A stretch of 64,000 bases of DNA from Thiobacillus denitrificans (GTDB lineage: Bacteria; Pseudomonadota; Gammaproteobacteria; Burkholderiales; Thiobacillaceae), in the NCBI GenBank assembly GCA_002343685.1, contig DDRS01000021.1, positions 115,252 through 179,251 of the forward strand. The letters are read 5' to 3'. The notes beneath the pieces were generated by a model that was not told where the DNA came from, searched no databases, and was given only the letters and a program-made list of their open reading frames with translations. The position numbers were made by a program, and so were the translations under genes. Below are positions 43,198 to 50,516 of the stretch, piece after piece; within the stretch, counting starts at the first letter, position 1; every line of letters starts with the position of its first letter.

Positions 43198-44631
43198 TCA
43201 CTCTACACGTTCGCCATGCAGGGCAATGTCCAGACCTTCGCGTTCCTGTTCTTCGGTCACACGCAGGCCCATGACCAGATCCAGCACCTTCAGGATGATG
43301 TAGGTGCCGATCGCGGTGTAGGCGATGGTGATGAGCACGCCCTCGATCTGGGTGACGACCTGGGCCATGCTGCCGGCCGTGCCGCCGATCGATTCGACCG
43401 CGAAGTAGCCGGTCAGGATTGCACCGACGATACCGCCGATGCCGTGCACGCCGAAGGCATCCAGCGAATCGTCATATTTCAGCATGCGCTTGAGCGACGT
43501 GGCGGACCAGAAGCAGACCACGCCGGCCACGATGCCGATGACGAGACCGCCCGTGGGGCCGACAAAACCGGAAGCCGGCGTGATGGCGACCAGGCCGGCG
43601 ACCGCGCCGGAGGCGATGCCCAGCACGCTCGGTTTGCCTTTGCTCATCCATTCCGCAAACATCCAGCCCAGCGCGGCAGCGCCGGTGGCGATCTGCGTGA
43701 CGGCCATGGCCATCCCCGCGCGGCCATCGGCAGCCACCGCGGAGCCCGCGTTGAAGCCGAACCAGCCCACCCACAACATGGCGGCACCCATCACCGTCAG
43801 GGTCAGGTTGTGCGGCGCCATGGGCTCCTTGCCGTAGCCGAGACGCGGACCCAGCACCAGGGCGGCGACCAAGCCTGCCACACCGGCGTTGATGTGCACC
43901 ACGGTACCGCCGGCGAAGTCCAGCACGCCCATGTCCCACATGAAGCCGCCGTCGCCGGACCAGACCATGTGCGCGATCGGCGCGTACACCAGCAACGACC
44001 ACAGGCCGGTGAACCACATCATCGCCGAGAACTTCATGCGATCGGCGAACGCACCGGCGATGAGGGCCGGCGTGATGATCGCGAACGTCATCTGGAAGGT
44101 CATGAACACCGACTCGGGGATGACGCCCGTCAGGCTGTCCTTGCCCATGCCGGACAGGAAGGCCTTGGAGAAACTACCGAAGAAGGAGTAGAAGTTGGTG
44201 ACCCCTTTCGCCATCCCCGTCGTGTCGAAGGCAATGCTGTAGCCCGCCACCATCCACAGCACCGTGATCATGGCGGTGATGGCGAAGCTTTGCATCATGG
44301 TGCCGAGGACGTTCTTCTTCCGCACCATGCCGCCGTAGAACAGGGCTAAGCCGGGAATCGTCATCAGCAGCACCAGGGCGGTGGACGTCAGCATCCAGGC
44401 CGTGGCGCCGGAATCCAGCTTGGGCGCCTCGGCTGCGGGAGCGGCTGCGGGAGCGGGTGCGGGCGCCTCGGCGGCCGGCGCGGCGGCCTCAGCCGGTGCT
44501 GCCATCGCAGGCGCAGCGGATTCGACCGCAGCCGCTTCCGGTGCCGGGGCAGGGGCCGCGTCTTCCGCCAGAACGAGATTGGGAGACAGGAGGGCAAACA
44601 TCAGGCCCAACGAAGCAAATAGCTTTTTCAT
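43198..44631 (-). CDS. amt: Ammonium transporter Amt with alanine/proline-rich leader domain
   Basis: 477 residues from ATG 44631 (GGAG eight bases before). Signal peptide to about residue 22, then ~50 residues of Ala/Pro/Glu low-complexity sequence, then 11 membrane helices. Transport residues are present: Asp and His in MGVLDFAGGTVVHINAG and the second His of FGVHGIGGIVGA; the Phe/Trp gate region is seen. Amt channels take up ammonium in trimers and are blocked by GlnK. The low-complexity linker would be periplasmic and is longer than in E. coli AmtB. Confidence 0.92.
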   Translation of the reverse strand: MKKLFASLGLMFALLSPNLVLAEDAAPAPAPEAAAVESAAPAMAAPAEAAAPAAEAPAPAPAAAPAAEAPKLDSGATAWMLTSTALVLLMTIPGLALFYGGMVRKKNVLGTMMQSFAITAMITVLWMVAGYSIAFDTTGMAKGVTNFYSFFGSFSKAFLSGMGKDSLTGVIPESVFMTFQMTFAIITPALIAGAFADRMKFSAMMWFTGLWSLLVYAPIAHMVWSGDGGFMWDMGVLDFAGGTVVHINAGVAGLVAALVLGPRLGYGKEPMAPHNLTLTVMGAAMLWVGWFGFNAGSAVAADGRAGMAMAVTQIATGAAALGWMFAEWMSKGKPSVLGIASGAVAGLVAITPASGFVGPTGGLVIGIVAGVVCFWSATSLKRMLKYDDSLDAFGVHGIGGIVGAILTGYFAVESIGGTAGSMAQVVTQIEGVLITIAYTAIGTYIILKVLDLVMGLRVTEEQEREGLDIALHGERVE

Positions 44632-44642
44632 ATTCAGGCTCC

Positions 44643-44981
44643 TCACAGGGCGTCGGGGCCGGATTCGCCCGTGCGGATACGCACGACCTGCTCCAGGCTG
44701 GTGACAAAAATCTTGCCGTCGCCGATCTTGCCGGTGTTGGCCGACTTCTCGATGGCCTCGATCACGCGCTCCAGCAACTCGGCCTTGATGGCCACCTCGA
44801 TCTTCACTTTGGGCAGAAAGTCGACCACATACTCCGCGCCGCGATACAACTCGGTGTGACCCTTCTGCCGCCCAAATCCCTTTACTTCCGTAACCGTCAG
44901 GCCGGTGACGCCGATGGCCGACAAGGCCTCGCGCACTTCGTCCAGCTTGAACGGCTTGATGATTGCCGTTACGAATTTCAT
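44643..44981 (-). CDS. glnK: P-II nitrogen regulatory protein GlnK
   Basis: 112 residues from MKFVTAIIKPFK. T-loop TELYRGAEY with the uridylylated Tyr51, and KIGDGKIFVTSLEQVVRIRTGE. GlnK senses 2-oxoglutarate and ATP and regulates the adjacent Amt. The amt gene follows within 12 bp. Conserved order porin-glnK-amt. Confidence 0.95.
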   Translation of the reverse strand: MKFVTAIIKPFKLDEVREALSAIGVTGLTVTEVKGFGRQKGHTELYRGAEYVVDFLPKVKIEVAIKAELLERVIEAIEKSANTGKIGDGKIFVTSLEQVVRIRTGESGPDAL

Positions 44982-45050
44982 GATGTCTCCCAAGTTAGGG
45001 CAAGAAAAGTAGGGGAGCAGTTGTGTGAACCGCCCCGGTTGGTCAGCGCA

Positions 45051-45833
45051 TTAGAAAGCCTTGGAAATCGACACGGTGGTCGTGCCCTTGCCCAGGTATT
45101 CGCCATTAACCGAATCGGTCCAGAATCCCTTGTCGGCGTTGGTGTCGGTATAGGCCACACTCAAGGTCACACCGTCGCCCAGTTTGCCCAGCTTGCCCAT
45201 GTCGTAGGCTGCACTGACTTTCCAGTCGTCGTAGCTCGCCGTGCTCACGTTCTTGAAGTGGAAGGTGCCCCAGTGCGCGCCCAGGGTCAGGCCGGTTTCA
45301 CCAACGGGCAGGCTGCCGGAAAGATCGAAATAGTAGGAACCATTGGCATTCGGGCCGATGCCGAAGACAGCATCACTCAGATAGTAGGAATACTTGGCGG
45401 TGAACCATTTCCAGCCGGCGGAAACATAGGCTTCCGAGGTCCATGCCCCCAAAGCCGCATTGGTATCAGCATTCTTGCTGCCGGGGTACATGTAGCGGAT
45501 CGCCCCGACGTCATAGCTGACATCTCCGATGCTGTTGCGGTAGCCACCGTAAACGTCGAGTTCCATGCTGCCGCTCTTGTAACCCTGAAACTCGGTCAGC
45601 CAGCCCACATTGGAACCCCAGGTACCCAGGTAGAAACCGCTGCTGTGCGAATAGTCGAGACCACCCTGGATGGCGGGCTCGCCGCCCGTTTGCGAAATAC
45701 CACGGAAAACATAATTGGAGGTGAGGCTGACATTGGCGCTCAGGGTATGCGGCGAAGCGGGTTCATCGGCCATGGCGAAGGCGGGCGCGCCCACCAGGCC
45801 GGTCAGAACCAAAGCGTGTACGAGTTTTTTCAT
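45051..45833 (-). CDS. TorF-family putative porin
   Basis: 260 residues from ATG 45833 with AGGAG upstream. Signal peptide ending PAFAMA-DE. TorF family start: LSANVSLTSNYVFRGISQTGGEPAIQGGLDYSHSSG, then beta-strands with alternating aromatics and a C-terminal Phe (SISKAF), as in outer-membrane barrels. It heads the glnK-amt operon, so it may bring nitrogen compounds across the outer membrane. Confidence 0.88.
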   Translation of the reverse strand: MKKLVHALVLTGLVGAPAFAMADEPASPHTLSANVSLTSNYVFRGISQTGGEPAIQGGLDYSHSSGFYLGTWGSNVGWLTEFQGYKSGSMELDVYGGYRNSIGDVSYDVGAIRYMYPGSKNADTNAALGAWTSEAYVSAGWKWFTAKYSYYLSDAVFGIGPNANGSYYFDLSGSLPVGETGLTLGAHWGTFHFKNVSTASYDDWKVSAAYDMGKLGKLGDGVTLSVAYTDTNADKGFWTDSVNGEYLGKGTTTVSISKAF

Positions 45834-45882
45834 GAATTTCTCCTGTTTGAATAAGGGCGCGCAAAATCGCACTCCACAATGA

Positions 45883-45897
45883 GCACAAGCCATGCCA
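45883..45897 (-). promoter_or_regulatory. Sigma-54 promoter of TorF-glnK-amt
   Basis: On the minus strand TGGCAT (45897-45892), GGCTT, GTGC (45886-45883): GG-N10-GC spacing intact. Predicted start 45871, leader ~38 bases with a good ribosome binding site. Confidence 0.8.
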
Positions 45898-45959
45898 ATA
45901 TTTTTTTCATTTAAAAACAAATAGTTGAATCAACCAATCCGCCCAATCCAGAATAGTCC

Positions 45960-46005
45960 GCACTTTCATGGTGCGCCATCAAATCGTCATGCACCCTCTT
46001 CGTGC
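45960..46005 (-). promoter_or_regulatory. Two perfect NtrC enhancer sites
   Basis: GCAC-N7-GTGC at 45960-45974 and again at 45991-46005. Centres lie 31 bp apart (three helical turns), ~95 and ~127 bp upstream of the sigma-54 start of TorF-glnK-amt. The classical glnA/glnK enhancer layout. The second site overlaps the region just upstream of ubiK. Confidence 0.85.
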
Positions 46006-46079
46006 CGCATGCTTCGATCTGTTGCCGCTGTACGCCACCAGGGCAGTGCTTGTTACACTCTCCCTGTCATGGAGGCCGT

Positions 46080-46343
46080 ATGAACCCGAATCCGAAATTC
46101 CCCACCCCTGCATTCATCAACGATCTGGTCGGCAAGCTGGGCGAGGTCATGAAGCAATCCCCCGCCAAGGACATCGAACAGAATCTCAAGGCCGGCGTCA
46201 CGTCGATGCTCGGCAAGCTGGATATGGTGAGCCGCGAGGAATTCGACGTGCAGACCGAAGTGCTGGCGCGCACGCGCGCGAAGCTCGCGCAACTCGAGGC
46301 GCGACTGACCGAACTGGAAAAGCAGCAGAGCCAAGCAGACTAA
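46080..46343 (+). CDS. ubiK: Ubiquinone biosynthesis accessory factor UbiK
   Basis: 87 residues, ATG 46080 with GGAGG. Short helical coiled-coil protein of the UbiK/YqiC family (FINDLVGKLGEVM, VSREEFDVQTEVLARTRAKL). UbiK supports aerobic ubiquinone synthesis with UbiJ. The yifB gene follows directly. Confidence 0.88.
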   Translation: MNPNPKFPTPAFINDLVGKLGEVMKQSPAKDIEQNLKAGVTSMLGKLDMVSREEFDVQTEVLARTRAKLAQLEARLTELEKQQSQAD

Positions 46344-47834
46344 GTGGCCGTCGCCGTCGTCAAAAGCCGGGCGCTGAACGGCATGCATGCGCCCGAGGTC
46401 GTGGTCGAGGCGCATCTGGCGAACGGGTTGCCCGCCTTCACCCTCGTCGGGCTCCCGGAAACCGAGGTGAAGGAAGCACGCGACCGCGTGCGCGCCGCGA
46501 TCCAGAATGCCCGTTACGAATTCCCGGCACGCCGCATCACGGTCAATCTCGCGCCGGCCGATTTGCCGAAGGAATCCGGACGCTTCGACCTGCCGATCGC
46601 GCTGGCGATCCTCGCCGCCTCCGGACAGATTCCGGCCGACAAATTCAAACACGCCGAATTCGCCGGCGAACTCGCATTGACCGGCGAGTTACGCCCGGTG
46701 CGCGGCGCGTTGGCGATGGCACTCGCGACACGCACGGCAGGCAGGCAACTGGTGCTGCCTGCCGCTTCGGCAAGTGAAGCGGCGCTCGCCAGCGGCGTCG
46801 ACACGCTGGGTGCGGCGAGCCTGCTCGATGTCTGTGCCTGGCTCGCCGGGCAGATGGCACTCGCCACGCCAGAACCGGACGCCGTGTCCCAGGCGCCCGA
46901 CTATCCCGACTTCGCTGACGTCAAAGGCCAGGCCGCCGCCCGGCGGGCACTCGAAGTCGCCGCCGCTGGCGGGCACTCGATCCTGATGTCAGGCCCGCCC
47001 GGCACCGGCAAGTCGATGCTGGCCGCACGCTTTCCGGGCATTCTGCCGGTGATGGATGAGACCGAGGCGCTGGAAGCGGCTGCGGTCGCTTCGCTCAACG
47101 GCGGTTTCCGCCACGAGCACTGGCAGCGCCGCCCCTTCCGCGCGCCGCACCATACGGCCTCGGCGGTTGCGCTGGTGGGCGGTGGCGGCAACCCGCGTCC
47201 GGGCGAGATTTCGCTGGCACACCACGGTGTGCTGTTTCTCGACGAACTGCCGGAATTCTCCCGACAGGTACTGGAGGTGCTGCGTGAGCCGCTGGAAACC
47301 GGGCGCATCACGATCTCGCGCGCCGCCCGGCAGGCCGATTTTCCGGCGCGCTTCCAGTTGGTCGCGGCGATGAACCCCTGCCCCTGCGGCTACCTCGGCC
47401 ACCCAACCCAGGCCTGCCGCGACACGCCGGACCAGATTGCGCGCTACCGCGGACGCATTTCCGGGCCGCTGCTCGACCGCATCGACATCCAGATCAGCGT
47501 GCCGGCATTGACGCAAGACGAACTGATGCAAACCAGCATCGGCGAGCCCAGCGCCGTCATCCGCGACCGCGTGCAGGCGGCGCGCGCGCGCCAGATGCAG
47601 CGGCAGGGCAAAGCCAATGCGGCGCTCGGTACACAGGAAATCGAACAGTTCTGCCAACTGGATGCGGCCGGGGAAGCCCTACTCAAGCAGGCGATCGCGC
47701 GGCTGAACCTGTCGGCGCGTGCCTATCACCGCATCCTCAAGCTCGCACGCAGCGTGGCCGACCTGGCGGACAGCGACGCGATCGCACCGGCGCATCTCGC
47801 CGAAGCCATTCAATACCGAAGGCCCCCCGCATGA
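46344..47834 (+). CDS. yifB: YifB/ComM family Mg-chelatase-like AAA+ ATPase
   Basis: 496 residues; GTG start immediately after the ubiK stop. N-terminal ChlI-like Lon-type fold (GLPAFTLVGLPETEVKEARDRVRAA), then AAA+ with Walker A GPPGTGKS, the HHTASAVALVGGG loop, LFLDELPEF Walker B and MNPCPCGY. Family members such as ComM act in branch migration during natural transformation; here the role is inferred. Confidence 0.9.
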   Translation: MAVAVVKSRALNGMHAPEVVVEAHLANGLPAFTLVGLPETEVKEARDRVRAAIQNARYEFPARRITVNLAPADLPKESGRFDLPIALAILAASGQIPADKFKHAEFAGELALTGELRPVRGALAMALATRTAGRQLVLPAASASEAALASGVDTLGAASLLDVCAWLAGQMALATPEPDAVSQAPDYPDFADVKGQAAARRALEVAAAGGHSILMSGPPGTGKSMLAARFPGILPVMDETEALEAAAVASLNGGFRHEHWQRRPFRAPHHTASAVALVGGGGNPRPGEISLAHHGVLFLDELPEFSRQVLEVLREPLETGRITISRAARQADFPARFQLVAAMNPCPCGYLGHPTQACRDTPDQIARYRGRISGPLLDRIDIQISVPALTQDELMQTSIGEPSAVIRDRVQAARARQMQRQGKANAALGTQEIEQFCQLDAAGEALLKQAIARLNLSARAYHRILKLARSVADLADSDAIAPAHLAEAIQYRRPPA

Positions 47835-48862
47835 GCGATCCCTACGAATCCTGGCAGGAAGAGAAGCAGTCGGCCTGGTTGTACCGCGTCGTCGCGGAGT
47901 GCGAGCGCGGCACGACACGCGAATCGCTGTTCAACGAACTGGCGCAGGCGGCCGACGACCAGGCGGAAATATGGCTGGCGGCCATTACGCAAAAAGGCGG
48001 GCAGCCACCCGCCGCGTTCCGGCCCGATCTGCGCGCACGCGTCGTCGCCATCCTCACCCGCAGATTCAAGCCGCGTGCCATGCGCGGCGTACTGGCGGCG
48101 ATGAAGGTGCGCGGCATGGCGCTCTATACGCAAAACCCACCGCATCCCATGCCGCTTCGACGCGACGACATCGGCAAGCGCCACCAGAACGGCGCCGCGG
48201 GCAATGCCTTGCGTGCAGGGGTATTCGGTGTCAACGACGGCCTTGTATCGAACGCTGCGCTGATCTACGGCGTGGCGGGTGCTGCCCCGGAGCCCTCGAT
48301 CATCGTGTTGACCGGCGTGGCCGGCTTGCTGGCGGGTGCATTCTCGATGGCGTCGGGCGAGTATGTGTCGGTGCGCTCGCAGCGCGAAATGTTCGAATAC
48401 CAGATCGGCCTCGAGCGCGACGAGCTGGACGAATACCCCCAGGAGGAAGCCGCCGAACTGGCGCTGATCTATGCCGCCAAGGGCATGGGCGCAGCCGAGG
48501 CGCGACGGCTGGCCGACACGCTGATGCAGGATCCCGAACGCGCGCTCGACACCCTGGCACGCGAGGAGCTCGGCCTGAACCCCGACGAACTCGGCTCGCC
48601 ATGGGTGGCGGCCGTCTCGTCGTTTGCCGCCTTCACGGCGGGTGCGGCGCTGCCCTTACTGCCCTTTCTGTTCGGTTACGACCAGGCGCTTCCTCTCTCG
48701 ATCGGGCTGACGGCGCTGGGACTGTTCGCCGTCGGCGCCAGCATGAGTTTGTTCACCGGCCGTCACGCCCTCCTGAGCGGCCTGCGCATGCTGGGCATCG
48801 GCGGCGCGGCGGGGCTGGCAACCTATTTCATCGGTGCCTGGCTGGGCGTATCGCTGGGATGA
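47831..48862 (+). CDS. VIT1/CCC1 transporter with N-terminal ferritin-like domain
   Basis: 343 residues, starting 4 bp before the yifB stop. The first ~140 residues are helical and ferritin/rubrerythrin-like (EEKQSAWLYRVVAECERG, LFNELAQAADDQAEIW). The ExxH pair usual in the iron-binding helix is replaced by ADDQA, so the diiron site may be incomplete. The C-terminal part is the CCC1/VIT1 membrane domain (GVNDGLVSNAALIYGV, FSMASGEYVSVRSQREMFE). Probably exports or stores Fe2+/Mn2+. Confidence 0.85.
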   Translation: MSDPYESWQEEKQSAWLYRVVAECERGTTRESLFNELAQAADDQAEIWLAAITQKGGQPPAAFRPDLRARVVAILTRRFKPRAMRGVLAAMKVRGMALYTQNPPHPMPLRRDDIGKRHQNGAAGNALRAGVFGVNDGLVSNAALIYGVAGAAPEPSIIVLTGVAGLLAGAFSMASGEYVSVRSQREMFEYQIGLERDELDEYPQEEAAELALIYAAKGMGAAEARRLADTLMQDPERALDTLAREELGLNPDELGSPWVAAVSSFAAFTAGAALPLLPFLFGYDQALPLSIGLTALGLFAVGASMSLFTGRHALLSGLRMLGIGGAAGLATYFIGAWLGVSLG

Positions 48863-48983
48863 GCGTTCTGTCCACGCAGAATCTGAAGAATAACGAAGCA
48901 TTCCTTGAGACAGGCAATCGTGCCGGATGGATGGCACAATCGGTTCGCTCAGTCTTGCTTCGGGCGCTCCTTGAACGGAAGAC

Positions 48984-49370
48984 TCAGGTTTGCTCCCAGG
49001 GCAAGCCGTCATGACGCCAGCCATTTTTTGTGCTGCGATGGCGCGTTTCATCCATATCGCCTTCAAATCCGTGCAGCACGTTGTAGACCTCGGGGAACCC
49101 GTATTTCTCGAGGTAACGTCCCGCTTCCATCGAGCGCCGCCCCGAACGGCAGATCAGCACCACGGGGCGATTGACCGATGCCGCCTTGCGCGCATGCCCT
49201 AGAAAATCGGGATTGACATCCCAATCCGGCCCGTCCTGCCAAGCAATGTGGATTGCGCCGACAGGATGGCCGACGAACAAATATTCGATCTCCGAGCGGC
49301 AATCGATGAACACCGCCTCAGGATGCAGTTGCAAAAACTCATGGGATTCCCGAGGGGTCATATGTTTCAT
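48984..49370 (-). CDS. Rhodanese-domain protein
   Basis: 128 residues from ATG 49370, with GGAG upstream. Single rhodanese domain: FIDCRSEIEYLFVGHPVGAIHIAW and the active-site loop CRSGRRS with the catalytic Cys. Cytoplasmic (no signal peptide). Sulphur-transfer role is generic. Confidence 0.88.
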   Translation of the reverse strand: MKHMTPRESHEFLQLHPEAVFIDCRSEIEYLFVGHPVGAIHIAWQDGPDWDVNPDFLGHARKAASVNRPVVLICRSGRRSMEAGRYLEKYGFPEVYNVLHGFEGDMDETRHRSTKNGWRHDGLPWEQT

Positions 49371-49425
49371 GGTGCGCTCCGCAGTGACGTTCTTACCCAC
49401 CCTAGCAGATCGGTTTCAATGCCCC

Positions 49426-49455
49426 AAAAAACAGGGCCCCGACAAGCGGGGCCCT
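49426..49455 (-). terminator. Rho-independent terminator after the PEP-CTERM gene
   Basis: AGGGCCCCG (49433-49441) pairs with CGGGGCCCT (49447-49455); minus-strand TTTTTT follows (49426-49431). Confidence 0.88.
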
Positions 49456-49474
49456 TGCGTTCTGGCGAATGTCG

Positions 49475-50335
49475 TCAGGCAGCAACGTGCATTGTGCGCC
49501 GAGCCTTGAAACGTGTCAGACCGAGCAGCCCTGCCCCCATCAACAGCAGGGTGCCGGGTTCCGGGACACCACCGCCGCCACCGCCCGTGCTGCAACCCGG
49601 GGTTCCGGGCGGGGCGTTATCGCAGGTACAGCCCGCCAGGGAAATCAACTTGAAATAGTCATTCCCGGCCTTGGTCGAGTCGCCCCCGACCATGGTATTC
49701 AATGCGCCGATCAGCCAGTAGCTGGAATAAGTGTTGTTGGCAAAGTCATGCGCACCCGTGCTGGAACCCGCGAGAAAATTCCCGATCAGCGACCAGCCGT
49801 TGGACAACAGACCCGCATAGGACTGGCCGGCCAGCGTGGCTGGGTTGCCTACCCCCGTATACGCCAGAACCGTGAAATCGGAATCGGTCGAGACCCAACC
49901 CGCGGAGAAGGACGTGAGATTCACCTTGTCCGTGAACGAGAACAGGATGGAATCCGTGCGTCCATTGTTATCGATCGCATGTTCGGGGCTGAGCCCCTCA
50001 TTGGCGTCACTGCCTCCGCCCGTGCAATTGGCAAAACCGCTGCAATCGTTGTTCCGGACACCCAGGCCGCTGCTGCCGTTCAAGGTAATGTAGGCACTGT
50101 CCAGCAGAATATTGGCGGAGCCGACCGTATTGGACCATCCGCTAGCCGTGGCCGTGATGCCGCCCTGCGTATTGCTCGTCTGGTTGTTGAACGTCCAGGT
50201 ATCGCAATTGGGGTTGGTCGTGCCCCCGCCGCAATTATTGTTCGAGGAATAGGTAGCCTGGGCGGTGTTCATAACACCCAGCCCGATTGCCATCACGCTC
50301 GCCGCCCTGATTGCCTGCCAGAATTTTCTAGTCAT
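49475..50335 (-). CDS. PEP-CTERM sorted secreted protein
   Basis: 286 residues. N-terminal signal peptide (AIRAASVMAIGLGVMNTAQA-TY) and a C-terminal sorting tail VPEPGTLLLMGAGLLGLTRFKARR: the PEP motif, a hydrophobic helix, and basic residues, recognised by exosortase. The body is Ser/Thr/Asn/Gly-rich and beta-like with several Cys, like exopolysaccharide-associated surface proteins. The exosortase gene is not in the window; prsT, from the same system, is next upstream. Confidence 0.92.
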   Translation of the reverse strand: MTRKFWQAIRAASVMAIGLGVMNTAQATYSSNNNCGGGTTNPNCDTWTFNNQTSNTQGGITATASGWSNTVGSANILLDSAYITLNGSSGLGVRNNDCSGFANCTGGGSDANEGLSPEHAIDNNGRTDSILFSFTDKVNLTSFSAGWVSTDSDFTVLAYTGVGNPATLAGQSYAGLLSNGWSLIGNFLAGSSTGAHDFANNTYSSYWLIGALNTMVGGDSTKAGNDYFKLISLAGCTCDNAPPGTPGCSTGGGGGGVPEPGTLLLMGAGLLGLTRFKARRTMHVAA

Positions 50336-50385
50336 TTTGATTTGTCCTTAACACTTAATCCCAAGGAATACACGCTTCACATGAA

Positions 50386-50400
50386 GCAATAGCCATACCA
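50386..50400 (-). promoter_or_regulatory. Sigma-54 promoter of the PEP-CTERM gene
   Basis: Minus strand TGGTAT (50400-50395), GGCTA, TTGC (50389-50386): GG-N10-GC with one off-consensus base in the -24 element. Predicted start 50374; AAGGAC ribosome binding site follows. RpoN with the PrsK/PrsR two-component system is the known control mode for PEP-CTERM genes. Confidence 0.7.
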
Positions 50401-50516
50401 AAAATTATTTTTCATTGATTATCAATCAGATAAACAACATTCCCATGCCCAGTCACGCGTTATCTGGCGCATTGTGTAAAAAAAACCGACTGTGACCCAA
50501 GCCCAACGCCAACCAC

